DNA from: Cinchona pubescens
Taxonomy: Eukaryota; Streptophyta; Magnoliopsida; Gentianales; Rubiaceae
Direction of reading: 5' to 3'
Assembly: GCA_025175665.1 (NCBI GenBank)
Contig: JANKKI010000066.1
Location: 1,984,001-2,048,000 of the forward strand
Length of the DNA stretch: 64,000 bases
This document shows, piece after piece, positions 40,379 to 51,364 of the stretch (position 1 is its first letter; every line of letters begins with the position of its first letter). The translations under genes and the position numbers were made by a program. The notes under the pieces were generated by a model. That model made no database searches, had not been told where the DNA came from, and saw only the letters and a list, made by a program, of their open reading frames with translations.

Positions 40379-43300
40379 CTAGAAAAAAGGTACATAGAGC
40401 CACATGTATACACGTGTGACAGTTATGGTTGGAGTAAAAAATGCATATAATAAAATATGGATAGAATGTCAAAACCCTAAACTGGTGTAACGGTAAGAAT
40501 TGAATGCCCAAAAACACGTTAATGCTAAAATTTAAGAAGGTATACTGTAATTAACCTTTTTCATAAACGTGATAGATATATGTTGTTTTACAAAATCATA
40601 AAATAGAATTTATTTCTTCTTATAAGAATTAAATAATCTCTCTTTTATGAAAATAATGCCAGGATACTCGTCTTATTTCCTTTTTCTTTAATAGGCATGT
40701 AAGTGGTAATTACAGATTTACAAGCATCTTTAATGCTAACATTAATGTCCCGGGAATTTATATCACAGAATATAAAACATTACGAGAGGACAACATAATT
40801 CATAATACTTTAAAAGTGATTTCCATAAATGGACTAAAACTCAGAGAAAAGTTAGTTAATTAACCGTATCATAGAAACTATGGAATACTGTAAATAATTG
40901 TTGTCAGTTATATATACAAATATTCTCCTCATATATACTTCTTTGTAGTGTTAATTAACTAACAACTGATTATGTTTTTTCGACGATTATATAAATGAAA
41001 TATTTAGTAATATCCTGCTTGCAAGGATTGATTACTTAACTTTTTATCAAACTTGTGACTAAAATTAAAATATTCATTTGAACTGATTTGGTACCCTGAG
41101 TTGCATAACTTTGTGGTTTACAATAACTATTAGCATCAACAATGTGTGGTGGAAGTGGGAAACATCTAAAGCTGTCTGATTCTTGAAATTTTAACTATAT
41201 GTGAAATAAAGATTATTGGATAATAATTTTAAATTGATAATTAGGTGTATTTTCAATAGATCTAACTTAATCATTAAGATGATAATTCCTATCAAGAGCA
41301 TGATCAGATATTTATTTCAAGTATGTCAGACTTTAGTTCCATGAAATCCTACTAAAAGAATTTAGATTTGTTGTATACTTAGTGTCTTTGTTTTTTGTCA
41401 GTGATTATCTATTTATTCTTAAAAATTAAATATTTCACCATATCAGAGCATTACACGTGCAATGCACTTGCTTTTTTCTAGTCTCTGAGTTATATATCAG
41501 AAGATATCAACATGTTGATATGTTCCTCATCATGATTTTGAAATGATGCAGAGGGTACACACTTCATCAAGGATAGTGTTCCTCCCCAATTCATGCTGGA
41601 AAAAGGAAAACAAATATGGAATACAATTGGAGAAGTTTGCAAAACTGTTATTGATTGTGGTGATCTTTGGAGGGATGAGAACAAACATTTTGGGAAGAGG
41701 AGGGTTTTGTCTGATCTTCTAAAGCTCTTAGATGTGTATTGTGGATTGTCAAAGCATAGGTCAACTTCTACAGAGGTATTATGGACATATATTCCTGATT
41801 GCTGGAATTATATAGGTCAACTTCTGGTGTTGATCATTACTTATTTGCCAATTTTGATTATTGACTTTGTTATTATTCTTTTCCCTCTTATATGGCGAAC
41901 AATCAGTTGAACACCAACAAATCCAGATATCTTGGATTCTTCAACCATCCAATGATGTGCGACACCTTCTCATGAAAGATGGTCCAGGAAATGGTGATGC
42001 TGATATTGCAGCTTTGAGCAACCTTAAGAGTTTAAATTCTGAAAGTATGGAAGGTGAATGGAAAATGGCCAACAAGTTCTACTTCAAGGGCATTGCATCC
42101 ATGCATGTCCTGCAGCAAATTTGCCTTAATTTCCATAAAGATTTTACTCTTGAGCAGGTATTTCTGAATCAGATGCTTTGTTATTTGCTTCCAATCTATT
42201 TATGTCTTGTTTGGTTCAACAATTGGATGAAACTGAGGTAAGATATTCAAGGAACCCTAGAATAACATATGTCATTGTTTAATTATATTTCTCTTTGTTT
42301 CTATTGGATGGAACTGAGATAACTTTATTATACCAATTTCAAACACCTGAGCTATGAGAGTAATTATTATATAGGAGAGGCTAAATGAGTCACTGTTATT
42401 TGAATCCCATGCTTAGTGATCCCAACACAAGCTAATGCTTCTTGTCTGGATAATTTTACCCAAATTTTAGATCACAACTTCAAATGGGATTTTAGCCGTT
42501 CTTGAAACCAAAACTGGCCAAATATCAGATGATACTGAAGTAACCTTTGAAGCTAGTGTCATTCCCCAGAGCAAGCGTAACTTTCAGTAGTGATTCAGAA
42601 ATAGCAATTCAACTTTTAACTAGTTATGAGGTAATAAACTTCACAAATCAAAGTTTAGAATGAAAGCAAGTTTTAATTTGCTTCCGTTCCAGTTTGGTTG
42701 AGAACTGGATCTGATCTAAACTAGGTGAAAGTTAGTTCACTTCTAGTTCACTGGATTACCTTTACTAGGTCCATAAAAATTTTAAAAAAAATCTGGTTTC
42801 AAATAAATCTAGTTTTGCTTTTAAATGGCTAATTAGAGTTGGTTCAGAACCAAATGTGGTCCAATTCTCCAAATTGCGATAAGCGTCTTGCTTCACAAAA
42901 TTCTGAGGTATATCTTCATGGATGTGAAGCAGCAGATTATATGGAAAACCGTTTCAGTCCGAGATTGTTCTCACTTGATCAATTGCCAAGTTAATTTCAA
43001 ATGCTCTTGTATGAAGAGTGTACAACCTCTCCACCTAAAAGAAACAAAATTAAAGCAGAACCCAAATCCCTACTGAAGGGGGGGTGCAGGCAGTTAGTTC
43101 CCAAATGGAAATACTGCTCCCCATACATGATGGAAGCATCTGGAGCTTGTTACAAGTCCAGTTGAACATGCCGTAGGATTTAGCTTTATTTGATAAAATT
43201 AAAGTTCAAATTGTATGTTATTTTTTGAAAGAAGATCATCTGTCCTGTCTCTTATACTCCCAAAAAACACAAAAATGAGAAAACTGTCTAAAGTATCTAT

Positions 43301-46300
43301 GTTTGTCGGCTGCACCTACGTGGTGAAATGAACAAAAGGTAATTGCAACTGATCTTAAAGCTTGTTCATGATTGTTTGATAAAATGGTATATACAAGTTT
43401 GAGAACGTTTCTATGTGCATTAACTTTCATTCAGATGAGGATAATTTTAGTTGGTGCATAGACATATACACTTAGATATCAAAGTTACCTTAGCTTAGTT
43501 TGTCTAAAGCTTATTTATGCCAACCTGATAATGAAAAAAACAAGCTTGCATAATTTGACATCTTAGTTCTCAAATTTGCTTGGCTTGTTGGCTTGGATGG
43601 ATATATTCTATGGCTGTGACCAGATCATGCACTTGGTTTGAACTGCAAAAGATGTTGTCTTATCTCATCCATTTAAGCTGGACTTTTCAGCTTTCCATGT
43701 TTTTGGATACACGCTATCTTATGATATCCTATGGTTTGTATAGGTCAAAAGGGCTACTTCTTTTGTTGATCATCTCATTACAATTCAACAAGATCAACGT
43801 GTTGCTGCCTATGGTTTTGCTGAGAAACTTCAGTGTCTGAGGGAATGTGTTTGGCCTTTAGCAAATTTGTTCTCAGGCTTTCTTACTGATCCATCTGGTT
43901 GTGAATGGTCTTTCACCCCAAACCAACTGGTTGTCTTTAATTGCATGTGGCAGCAGAAGGTAGAGTTTTGCCTTACAGTTAACTATGTTTCTGAATTTTT
44001 TATAGGTGTCGTATTTGCGGCTGATGATGACTTTTTATTAAATGGCAGCAATTACTTGATAATTTGTCTACCATTCTGTGTGATGTACGTTTGTTGGTAC
44101 AAACAGTTGAGCGCAATCATTTGAACTCCTGTTTGAATATCAATGGTACGGCAAAGCAGATCTTTTGCCTTATTGAGAAATATGTTCCAGAATTTCAGAC
44201 CTCCAAGGTACTGTCTCCTGTTCATTTTTCTCTTTGAAATGGTTTGGTTCATGTGTATCTTTATCTAATGAAAGTTCTCAACAGGATTTGCTGGATCTTC
44301 ATCTTCTTGGCGATAAGAAAGTTATAGCTAATGCAGGATCTTTATTGCAACCATTTGGTGTTACAAAACAAATGGAACAGTTGGTTAATGGCATCTTCCA
44401 GTTGATAAGGACGTTTGAGGAAAATCTCAGTGCTTTTGGCAGTTTTTGAAAGACAGGGAGGAAGGAACATTAGGAACAGTTATTACACTAATACTTGGGC
44501 ACTTCACGGATATATTTGAGGAGGTACTTTCAAGTTCAATATCAAAAACTGATGGTTAAGTGCAACCAGTAATAGGTTTTTCTTAATTTCTTGAAAGTGG
44601 TTTGCTTAACACTCCTATGGTTATAAATTTCCAGGCGTCCATTGTATATAAACAGTACACTTGTGATTTAAAAGCAAGAAATCAATGCGAAAATGTTGCT
44701 GAAGATGTGAATCAGCCAGAACCAAATATCATCAGGTGTGAAGTGGGGTTCCATGATGAACTAAAGAAAATATATCAAAGCATCTCAGATGTATTTCGAG
44801 GGATGGTCATACTGAGGAATGGGCCTTCCTTTGATGAAGAGACATTAAGAAATATTAGTGAATGGGAAAGCTTGTTTGAAACAGATATCCAATGTTTGAA
44901 GTTGGACTTTATCTGTGCTGAATTGGTGAAGATAACTAATTATGCTGTGTTGTGCATAAGTCCTATCAGTACAAGAGCTAGCCTTAAATTAACTGATCTG
45001 GTATAATTTCTTTCAATTTCTTTCAATTTCTGGTTCACTTCTAACTGTTATCATTTGATCAGGGAGAGATGCTGAACCATTACACGAACACAAACCCACG
45101 TATACGTTCTCTTGTTGGAGCCCATTTGAGGCATCTGTATTCATTACTAAACATGATCTTGGCCTTTGGTGATGGTCTGCTTCATGATTTTCTCAGTATG
45201 CATAGTATGGTAAGTATTTTGATTAAATTCTTCTCATTCATTTCATTGGGATGTTTCATTTTAGTAAAATTTAATAGTGTATGTAGTTTAGCTTTACCTG
45301 TCTCTTATACACATCTAGATGTGCAATAGAGACTCCTTTTCTGTCCCTCCTCATGGTGACCATAAGAAAGAGTCAGAGGATCTACGGATTGCATAAGAAG
45401 TTGAAAAAAACAAACCTGGATCATAGAAGGAGGCACTGCACTTCCTCTTCTTCCCCGAATCTTCCTCTCTATCTAACAAGGGAATCATGAGTTCTTTTAA
45501 CATTCTGACACTAAAAGGAAAATTTTCCAATCCTTTATGTCACTGAATGATGTGTGCCTACTACATTAATCTTTTGTGTGTTAAAACTTGACATGAGGTA
45601 ACATAATGGCTTGCTTTTATTTAACCATAAATATTATCAACTCCCCCAGAATCCTGCAAAGTTACTGACGTGTAATGGGGCAAGTATGAAGTATCAACAA
45701 ATTTTCTAATTGTAGAATTAGAAAGCTTTTAGATGTGGGCCTGACTTAGGTAGACCAAAAGACACACAGAATTGTGGTCCCTCATGTGGGGTCCACTTTT
45801 TTTTGTTTCCTCTGGTCTACCAGACCAAGACTAAAGTTTTTTCCTTAGCTGTGGGGCTTCAATTACAGCGAAAATCTGTGCACAATTTTTTATTTCCTCC
45901 GAATCGAAATACCAAGTTGTGTTGACTATTTATGCAGGTGTCAATCATGGCTTATGTGCTTGCAATCTGGATGTTTTTGCTTCATTATTTGCAAAAGGGT
46001 TTGGCATTCCAGATGACCAGATTAATGACTCTGGAAAAGAAACAAAACAAGAAGCTAGTGGAACTGGTATGGGTGAGGGTGCAGGACTAAATGACGTTAG
46101 TGATCAGATAAATGATGAGGATCAACTTCTTGGGACTTCTGAAAAGGTAAGAATCCCCAGGCTACAGAAATTTCTATCTTTCTCCTTTATTCCCATAATA
46201 AAATTGTCCACAAGCTTCATGATTTTCTGGTCTCTGGTTTCACAGCCTAATGAAGAGCAGGATGGTTTAAGTGATGCTCCAAGTAAAAATGTTAAAGGAA

Positions 46301-49300
46301 TAGAGATGGATCATGATTTTGCTGCTGATATCGTCAGTGTTAGTGAGGAATCTGAAGATGATGACCATGACGACAATGGAGATGAGCAATTGGAATCTGC
46401 AATTGGGGAAACTGGTGCAGACACTGATTGCTAAAGAGAAACCCTGGAATAAGCATGATGATGAAACTGACATCCCACTGGCACGGAAGAGAAGTATGAG
46501 ACTGGGCCATCAGTCGAAGACAATCAAACCAATGATAAAGAACTCCGAGCTAAGGAAGATCCTACCTCTGCTGCTGATGATGCTGGAGAGAAGACTACTG
46601 AAGAATTTGACAAACAAGAGGAAAAAGGAACTGAAGCTGCTCCTGATGTCATGGAAGACATGAAGATGGACAAAGAGGATGCGTTCTCAGATCCTAGTGC
46701 ATTGAATCTTGATGAGCCAAATCAAGGTTTTAATGAAGAAGAAAATGATGAGGATGAAGTAAATGATACTGAATTATTGGATGAAATCGAAGAACTACAT
46801 GATTCTGCTGACACCGAGGATGGTGAGGAAAAGACTGATTTAAAGGATGAAACTTTGGACGATAAAGGCTCCAATCATTTGGCAGAACAGTCAAAGACAT
46901 CCAACCAAGAAAATGATCATGAAAATGATACTGAAATGGACCATGTGGAGCCAAAAAGATCTGAAGAACCTTTTGTCACAATTGCTCAGTTTTGATCATG
47001 TGGATGAAGATCTCCAACTTTTCAATCTGCATATTCAACAGAAGTAGAACCTAGTGCAGTGGATTTGGGTGATGCTGCACCAGAAGCAAAATGGTCAAAT
47101 GGCAGTGATCTCCAAGATGATCTTGTTCCTATGAGAGGCTTACCTAATTCCTCCGCCACTGAACTTTCAGTTACTGACACATCAAATGGTAGAAAACTAG
47201 GCAATAGTCATTTTGAACCACCAATCCCACCACAGGACTCGTCAGTTCAGAAAGTTCAACCAAATCCTTTACGTAGTGTTGGGGATGCACTTGATGGATG
47301 GAAACAACGAGTTAAAGTGTCTGTTGATCTCGAAGACGATGATATTGAGGCTGGTGACATCGATGATGAAAATGCAAATGAATATGGGTATAGGATGTGT
47401 CGAGAAGGAACGGCACAAGCACTTGGACCAGCAAAAGCTGACCTTATTGACTCTATATCAATTTTCAGACAGGATCTGGATAAGGATTCGGGAATGAAAC
47501 AATGGAAGACCATGGCAGTTATCCATGGAGATTCATAATACCAGCCATCTGATTCACGCCATATTCAAAGTTCTTCTCTGAATCGGAAAAATGATATAGA
47601 AAAATGGTCAGAAAAATTGGAGTTGGAGCAACCTGAGGAATCTACAGAAATTCATAGTAATCATGATGATAAAATGAAGTTCTCTCAGAGTTTGGTGTCT
47701 GTTAAGAGGTCTTACTTGAGCGAGGACATAAATCAACTTAGCAAGCTTTCCATGAGTCATACCGAGCTAGGCAAAGCCAGTAGTCTTGAGGAAATTACCA
47801 CCGACATTAGAGAGAATGCTGCTATTCTCTGGAGAAGATATGAATTGCTTACAACAAGATTGTCGCAGGACTTGGCTGAACAGCTACGTCTGGTTATGGA
47901 ACCCAATTTAGCTAGCAAACTCCAGGGCGATTACAAGACGGGCAAAAGGATTAACATGAAGAAGGTGTGTAATTCACACTTTTGTTTTCCTGAAGTTAAT
48001 CTGTGACTTTACATAATCGTTAGAATGGCATGGCTCGTCTCTAGAAGTGAAGAAAAGAGGCGGCAAATATTTTCCTCGCGTTTAGAAGATGAGGAGTGAT
48101 GAGCATAGATAGACACTTCCACACTTTTTTTTTTTTTTTTTTTTTGGGGGGAGGGGGAATCGGTGGCTTGTTGTGTGGGCCAGGAGGAGGGAGGGCTTCA
48201 GTTGCGGGTGGATTAGTCAAGTCCTAAATAAGAACGCACATCGAGTGTGAATAGCTTGTCTCTAGAAGTGAAGAAAAGAGGCGGCAAATATTTTTCTCAC
48301 ATTTAGAAGACGAGGAGTGATGAGCATAGCTAGACACTTCCACACATCATTTATTTATTTATTTATTTATTTTTGGGATGGAGGGGATGGAGGGCTGCTT
48401 GTGTGGGCCAGGAGGAGGGAGGGCTTTACTTGGCGGGCAGATTAGTCAAGTCCTAAAAAAGCACACACATCAAGTGTGAATCTTGCTTGATTTATAATAT
48501 ATTAAAACCTGAAAGGAATTCAATTATGATGTTTGTAAATTCGCAGGTGATTCCTTATGTTGCAAGTCATTACCGCAAAGATAAAATATGGCTAAGGAGG
48601 ACACGCCCAAACAAACGTGATTATCAGGTGGTCATTGCTGTGGATGATTCCCGTAGTATGCAGGAGAGTCGTTGTGGAAATGTCGCAGTTGAAGCTTTGG
48701 TCACAGTTTGCCGTGCAATGTCTCAATTGGAAGTTGGGAACTTAGCTGTTGCGAGTTTTGGGAAGAAGGGCAACATAAGACTGCTTCATGATTTTGATCA
48801 GCCATTCACTGGAGAAGCTGGCATTAAGGTTAGTTTCTCCTCCTCACAAGTGAACGAAAAATATGCCGACAAAGACAGTACATTGAGTTTCTTTTTTCCT
48901 TTTATTTTTCATATGGATTGATGATCTTCATATCATGCTTTTGCTTGGTCTTACAAACTATTGAAGTTAAAGTAGTTCTCCCAACTGTCTTCACATGATT
49001 GTTAGGAATGCGAAATACTTGAGCTAATATTTTGACTTTCTTTTCTGGAGATGATCTCGAGCTTGACATTTAAGCAAGAGAACACAATAGCAGATGAACC
49101 AGTAGTTGATCTGTTGAAATATTTGAACAATATGCTGGATGCTGCAGTAGCAAATGCACGACTACCTTCAGGACATAATCCCCTGCAGCAACTTGTTCTG
49201 ATCATAGCAGATGGCAGGTTCCATGAGAAGGTATTTCACAATTCATTCATCAAATGTTTTAACTTATCATTCTCTTATCTTTATTCTTATTTCTTCTCTT

Positions 49301-49809
49301 TTTATCTTGCGTCAATTTAGGAAAATCTTAAACGGTGTGTCAGAGATATCTTGAGTAAAAAGCGTATGGTCGCATTTTTGTTACTGGACAGCCCTGAAGA
49401 GTCCATAATGGACCTGATGGTATTCTTGGCCTTATATTTTGATTTTATTTTTGTTTATTCACGCACAGAGAAATAAAGTACCATCACTATCTTCTAGTGG
49501 CTAAATGGTTTGTTCTTCCCAGGAAGCAACATTTCAAGGTGGAAATGTCAAGTTCTCCAAGTATCTGGACTCTTTCCCATTCCCATATTATGTGGTGCTG
49601 AAGAACATCGAGGCACTTCCAAGGACACTTGCTGATCTATTGAGACAAGTAATGATACATATTGCTGTAGTGCTTCTTTCCTTTATTTTATTTTTTAAAT
49701 TTTTTTTTTTCTGCCTCAGTGTTTTGTTATTATTATGATGCTCTGACCATTTTTCATGTATTCAATACATACACAGTGGTTTGAGCTTATGCAATACTCG
49801 AGGGACTAG
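10036..49809 (+). CDS. MDN1: MIDASIN, giant AAA+ ATPase of 60S ribosome maturation
   Basis: A dynein-like ATPase of about 5,000 residues or more. Its ATP-driven ring pulls assembly factors off pre-60S particles in nucleolus and nucleus through the C-terminal MIDAS domain, which binds UBL-domain proteins of the Ytm1 and Rsa4 type (family knowledge). About 50 exons can be followed from MAIDGSFNLHSELERF to the final exon at 49777-49809, ending WFELMQYSRD. All six AAA+ modules, linker, acidic tail and MIDAS are present and in order, so the gene is complete. The ATG at 10036 begins the N-terminus seen in plant homologues. Frame breaks of a few bases occur near 10297, 12660, 19511, 20463, 21240, 24870, 30810, 31331, 34863, 35243 and 44447 among others. 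Conserved residues continue after each, so I read them as sequence errors. Exon limits come from GT-AG sites plus homology and may be off by a few bases. Confidence 0.95.
14107..16120 (+). other. Long MDN1 intron with no gene
   Basis: A 2-kb AT-rich intron. It holds a T-run followed by a G-rich stretch near 15967-16020. The 192-codon minus-strand open frame at 15480-16058 is low in complexity (Lys and Ser) and matches nothing known; I treat it as chance. Confidence 0.6.
16432..18489 (+). other. Two MDN1 introns around exon 17498-17576
   Basis: Introns 16432-17497 and 17577-18489 hold AT-rich sequence and a run of GTTTTT repeats near 17610-17650. No gene or clear repeat element was recognised. 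Confidence 0.55.
18689..20466 (+). other. MDN1: MDN1 AAA+ module 2
   Basis: Exons are 18689-18778, 18884-18974, 19053-19181, 19265-19321, 19413-19590, 19666-19794 and the first part of 19880-21639. The P-loop GETGTGKTTLVQ is legible at about 19512-19547 only after skipping one extra base. Walker B is WILLDEVNLAPPE near 20158, and the sensor region FACMNPATDAGKRDLP near 20305 is intact. A second shift lies in exon 19666-19794. Confidence 0.8.
20467..21639 (+). other. MDN1: MDN1 AAA+ module 3
   Basis: Rest of the long exon 19880-21639. The P-loop GPTSSGKTS is at 20886-20912, Walker B WIVLDELNLAPSD near 21077, the sensor FATQNPP near 21210 and the arginine-rich ILSRAFRNRF-like segment near 21260. 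About four extra bases near 21238 interrupt the frame between NIYG and GRKM. This is the best-conserved module in the window. Confidence 0.85.
21640..22839 (+). other. MDN1 intron, 1.2 kb
   Basis: AT-rich intron beginning GTATAC and ending at CAG 22839. No gene, RNA or clear repeat recognised. Confidence 0.6.
24277..24454. repeat. Fold-back duplication in an MDN1 intron
   Basis: The order is A, B, A, inverted B. Segment A (43 bp, GCATATGAAAGTTTGACTGT...) occurs at 24277-24319 and 24365-24407 with one difference. Segment B at 24319-24368 matches the reverse complement of 24405-24454 over 50 bp with one difference. The arms would form a 50-bp stem with a 36-bp loop. Confidence 0.9.
25411..25668 (+). 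repeat. Partial tandem duplication of an MDN1 exon end
   Basis: 25411-25490 and 25591-25668 are similar, with an identical core at about 25431-25468 and 25610-25647 encoding LLDGLSLG and the following splice donor AGGTATTTG. The second copy lies 180 bp inside the intron and keeps an open frame upstream (PQNSFVYMGIQV). Confidence 0.85.
25669..26963 (+). other. Remainder of the MDN1 intron after the duplicated exon end
   Basis: AT-rich, with TTTTTAA repeats near 26578-26615 and a T-run near 26858-26875. No gene seen. Confidence 0.55.
27737..30521 (+). other. MDN1: MDN1 AAA+ module 5
   Basis: Exons are 27737-27892, 29062-29160, 29344-29444, 29631-29720, 29804-29869, 30001-30165 and 30313-30521. 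The P-loop GSPGVGKTS starts at 29355, Walker B is WVLLDELNLAPQS near 29824, and the sensor is FACQNPTYQGGGRKGLPKSF. The exon ending at 29869 is followed by GCATCG instead of a GT donor. The intron 27893-29061 holds no gene. Confidence 0.85.
30604..32266 (+). other. MDN1: MDN1 AAA+ module 6
   Basis: Exon 30604-31501 and the first part of exon 31614-33139. The P-loop GPPSSGKTS is at 30916-30942. Walker B is WIVLDNANLCNPT, lacking the usual acidic pair, as in other midasins where module 6 is thought weak or inactive. Frame breaks occur near 30810, 31331 and 31830. Confidence 0.85.
37128..37154. other. Degenerate mosaic-end junction
   Basis: The stretch ACACATCTAGAT followed three bases later by TATAAGAGA matches the centre of two head-to-head Tn5 mosaic ends with three substitutions. 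It lies in an MDN1 intron. It is probably adapter-derived, less certain than the exact copies. Confidence 0.6.
39883..39987. other. Tn5/Nextera mosaic-end adapter remnants
   Basis: 39969-39987 is an exact 19-bp mosaic end. It is immediately preceded by ACACATCT (39961-39968) and a damaged TCTCTT, the inverted partner of a mate-pair junction adapter. A second, more damaged pair lies at 39883-39920 (CTTATACA, CTAGAT, TATAAGAGAC). This is an artefact inside an MDN1 intron. Confidence 0.9.
40332..40375. repeat. (AT)n microsatellite
   Basis: About 22 uninterrupted AT units in the large MDN1 intron. Its length is likely variable between individuals and prone to assembly error. Confidence 0.95.
42158..43743 (+). 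other. MDN1 intron, 1.6 kb
   Basis: AT-rich. 42430-42880 has a run of TTGGTTC and AACCAAA-type motifs in both orientations that may be a decayed element, without clear ends. A mosaic-end fragment lies at 43245-43257. Confidence 0.5.
43245..43257 (+). other. Partial mosaic-end match
   Basis: CTGTCTCTTATAC matches the first 13 bases of the inverted 19-bp Tn5 mosaic end and then diverges. A chance match of this length in the window is unlikely, and other copies are present, so it is probably adapter residue. Confidence 0.5.
45298..45333. other. Tn5/Nextera mosaic-end junction
   Basis: 45298-45316 is an exact CTGTCTCTTATACACATCT. It is followed directly by AGATGTG and a damaged remainder of the inverted copy to 45333. 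This is the clearest mate-pair-type junction in the window and lies in an MDN1 intron. Confidence 0.93.
45749..45821. repeat. Small hairpin-forming repeat
   Basis: Perfect 9-bp ends GGTAGACCA and TGGTCTACC enclose partly complementary arms and an inner GTGGTCC/GGTCCAC pair. It may be a remnant MITE in an MDN1 intron. Confidence 0.5.
45938..47964 (+). other. MDN1: MDN1 acidic (D/E-rich) tail region
   Basis: Exons 45938-46146 and 46246-47964. The protein is rich in Asp, Glu, Asn and Ser in the way of midasin tails, with markers EASGTGMGEGAGLNDVSDQI, EDQLLGTSEK and, at the end, AILWRRYELLT and GKRINMKK. It forms the flexible tether to the MIDAS domain. The frame changes several times between about 46430 and 47050. 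Confidence 0.85.
48034..48490. repeat. Two-copy tandem duplication, unit about 221 bp
   Basis: GTCTCTAGAAGTGAAGAAAA begins at 48037 and again at 48258. The following text stays similar through GAGGAGTGATGAGCATAG, a T-rich tract, GTGGGCCAGGAGGAGGGAGG and ATTAGTCAAGTCCTAAA. The T-rich tract is a plain T-run in copy 1 and an ATTT repeat in copy 2. It lies in an MDN1 intron. Confidence 0.88.
48547..49809 (+). other. MDN1: MDN1 MIDAS (VWA-like) domain
   Basis: Exons are 48547-48828, 49051-49230, 49321-49419, 49523-49648 and 49777-49809. The metal-site motif DDSRS is at 643-657 past 48000 (48643-48657) within VVIAVDDSRSM. It is followed by NLAVASFGKKGN and LVLIIADGRFHEK, and the tail LDSFPFPYYVVLKNIEALP. 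This domain grips substrate assembly factors. Confidence 0.93.
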
Positions 49810-51364
49810 ATATTTATCAGACTGCATATGTGATGTTAGTAAGAATTGCTGATTGATGAAAAGGCGATATGAACATAGCTTAGGCATCACCCCTCTTCCT
49901 TTCTCCCGGGGGGATGAGATATGATGTGGGTCTCCAGGCATTGAACCAGAAAGAAGGAACTAACAGACTTCATGTTAGAGATGACTTTGAATGGACTTAT
50001 ACATTGTTGGGTGATACTGAAAATTGGCTGGAATGCAGCGGTTCTAAGCATTGATGACTTTGGTGGCAATTCCTTAAAGCTGGGGATGTCCTGTTTACTT
50101 GAATTAGAAGTTTGGGAGGATTTGTGCAGACTGAGGTACGAGTTCTTTGAGATTCTTGAGGCTCTCAGAGTTTAAAGAAATCCTAAGATTTACAAGCAGG
50201 GGGAGGAAAAGATTGTTCTAGGTGGAAAGTCTGCCATCTCTCTGAAGTAGGGCCTTAATATGCCAGGTTTTGCGAGTCAGTTTTGATGTAAAACTTGCCA
50301 CATGCACATTGAAGGCAATAAAAGCAATATAATGTGTTGTATACCCTAGGAATACAAGAAGCTTTCTCTTTTCCCTGGAATAACCTGTATATATAGTTTT
50401 GTTTGTGCATAACCAAATTTTGGTACAAGTAAATTTTGCTTCAATCATATATTGTTAACAAAAAAAAAAAAAACTTAAAAGAGCTAAAAGAAGGTACTTA
50501 AAATGCTACAACTGATGATAGTTGACGTACAAATTGCAATTTGACGATAGTTAAGGGCACAAAGAGCAATTAATCCTGAAGTATACCTTGAGCATGAAGG
50601 TGTAGCTTAGTTGGTGAATACTACACGACACATGATCCCACCACGAGATTTGAGTGCGGATAGGGTTCTGACGTCAGATGTGGTGGGTGGGCCACTTGTC
50701 TAATGTCTTTGTCAGACCACAGATTCCATGTGAATTGACTAAACTAACCCTCTGTCAACCAAGAAAACTGTACAAATAAAACAAATAAAAGGCGGAGCAT
50801 TTTTCACTCTCCTCACCTCACCACCACCACCACCCCACAACCGTCCTTCCCCATTATACTATTTTACATATGGATCCCCTGTCGTTTTATGCTCAATTGG
50901 ATTTGAATTGAGCTAGATCCATTTCCTCCGGCAGACTTCATACTATGAGGTCTACCTGTTCACCGCCGTCGATTATGTACATTTTTCCGGACAAGAAATG
51001 TTAGACCCATATAGCTGTTATCCAAATTAGATCTAAAATATGGCTTCGCAAGAAAAAAAAAAAGTTTCCCAATTCCTTTAATTCTTATTTCACCCCTGAT
51101 CTTGTAATTATTAGATGTAGAAGCATACAAAGTTTTGATCTTTTTCTACTCTGCATTAACTGCAATACCCAAAAAAAAAATTTATAGATTAATCTTTTTT
51201 TGAATTTCTTTTGGTTTTTAGGATGTTTGATGTTGAAATAGAAATGGGTTAGTGTTAGAATTTGTAGATATATAGATGGAGGTGAGGTTATTAGGATGAG
51301 AGATTTCGAGGAAGAGAAGGTGTTGAAAAAAAATTAAAAAGTGGGATTCTTGAGAGTGGCTAAG
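49810..51364. other. MDN1 3' flank and carrier-gene promoter
   Basis: The first few hundred bases are probably MDN1 3' untranslated region. A possible tRNA-derived repeat lies at 50598-50800. A CACCACCAC run near 50818-50832 and AT-rich leader precede the carrier start. Short open frames here match no known family. Confidence 0.5.
50598..50800 (+). repeat. Possible tRNA-derived SINE
   Basis: TAGCTTAGTTGG at 50603-50614 fits the RNA polymerase III box A. A weaker box-B-like GGTTCTGACGTC follows near 50664, and the segment ends in an A-rich tail near 50770-50790. No target duplication was found, and box spacing is longer than usual, so this is tentative. Confidence 0.3.

Larger units (their letters stand above)
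37649..41551 (+). other. 3.9-kb MDN1 intron
   Basis: The largest intron, very AT-rich and without any open frame of note. It contains an (AT)n tract at 40332-40375 and adapter remnants at 39883-39987. No retroelement protein could be read in any frame. It may hold decayed repeats that I cannot classify. Confidence 0.6.
32267..45209 (+). other. MDN1: MDN1 linker region
   Basis: Long helical linker between the ATPase ring and the acidic tail. Exons: the rest of 31614-33139, 33239-36569, 36667-36820, about 37273-37434, about 37534-37648, 41552-41775, 41907-42157, 43744-43959, 44049-44207, 44285-44523, 44635-45000 and 45063-45209. Exon 33239-36569 is the largest, with recognisable stretches such as SLFQQIIYSHVKSFE and TPLAKALSGLQFLLNRVW. 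Frame breaks occur near 34863, 35243, 35650 and 44447. The exon around 37273-37434 is poorly defined because its 3' end has no good donor. Confidence 0.75.

Noticed and set aside
45749..45821. microRNA precursor
   Set aside because: The stem is short and imperfect, and no known mature sequence was recognised.
10036..49809. Several separate AAA ATPase genes
   Set aside because: All modules follow the known order of a single midasin, with splice sites joining them and one start and one stop.
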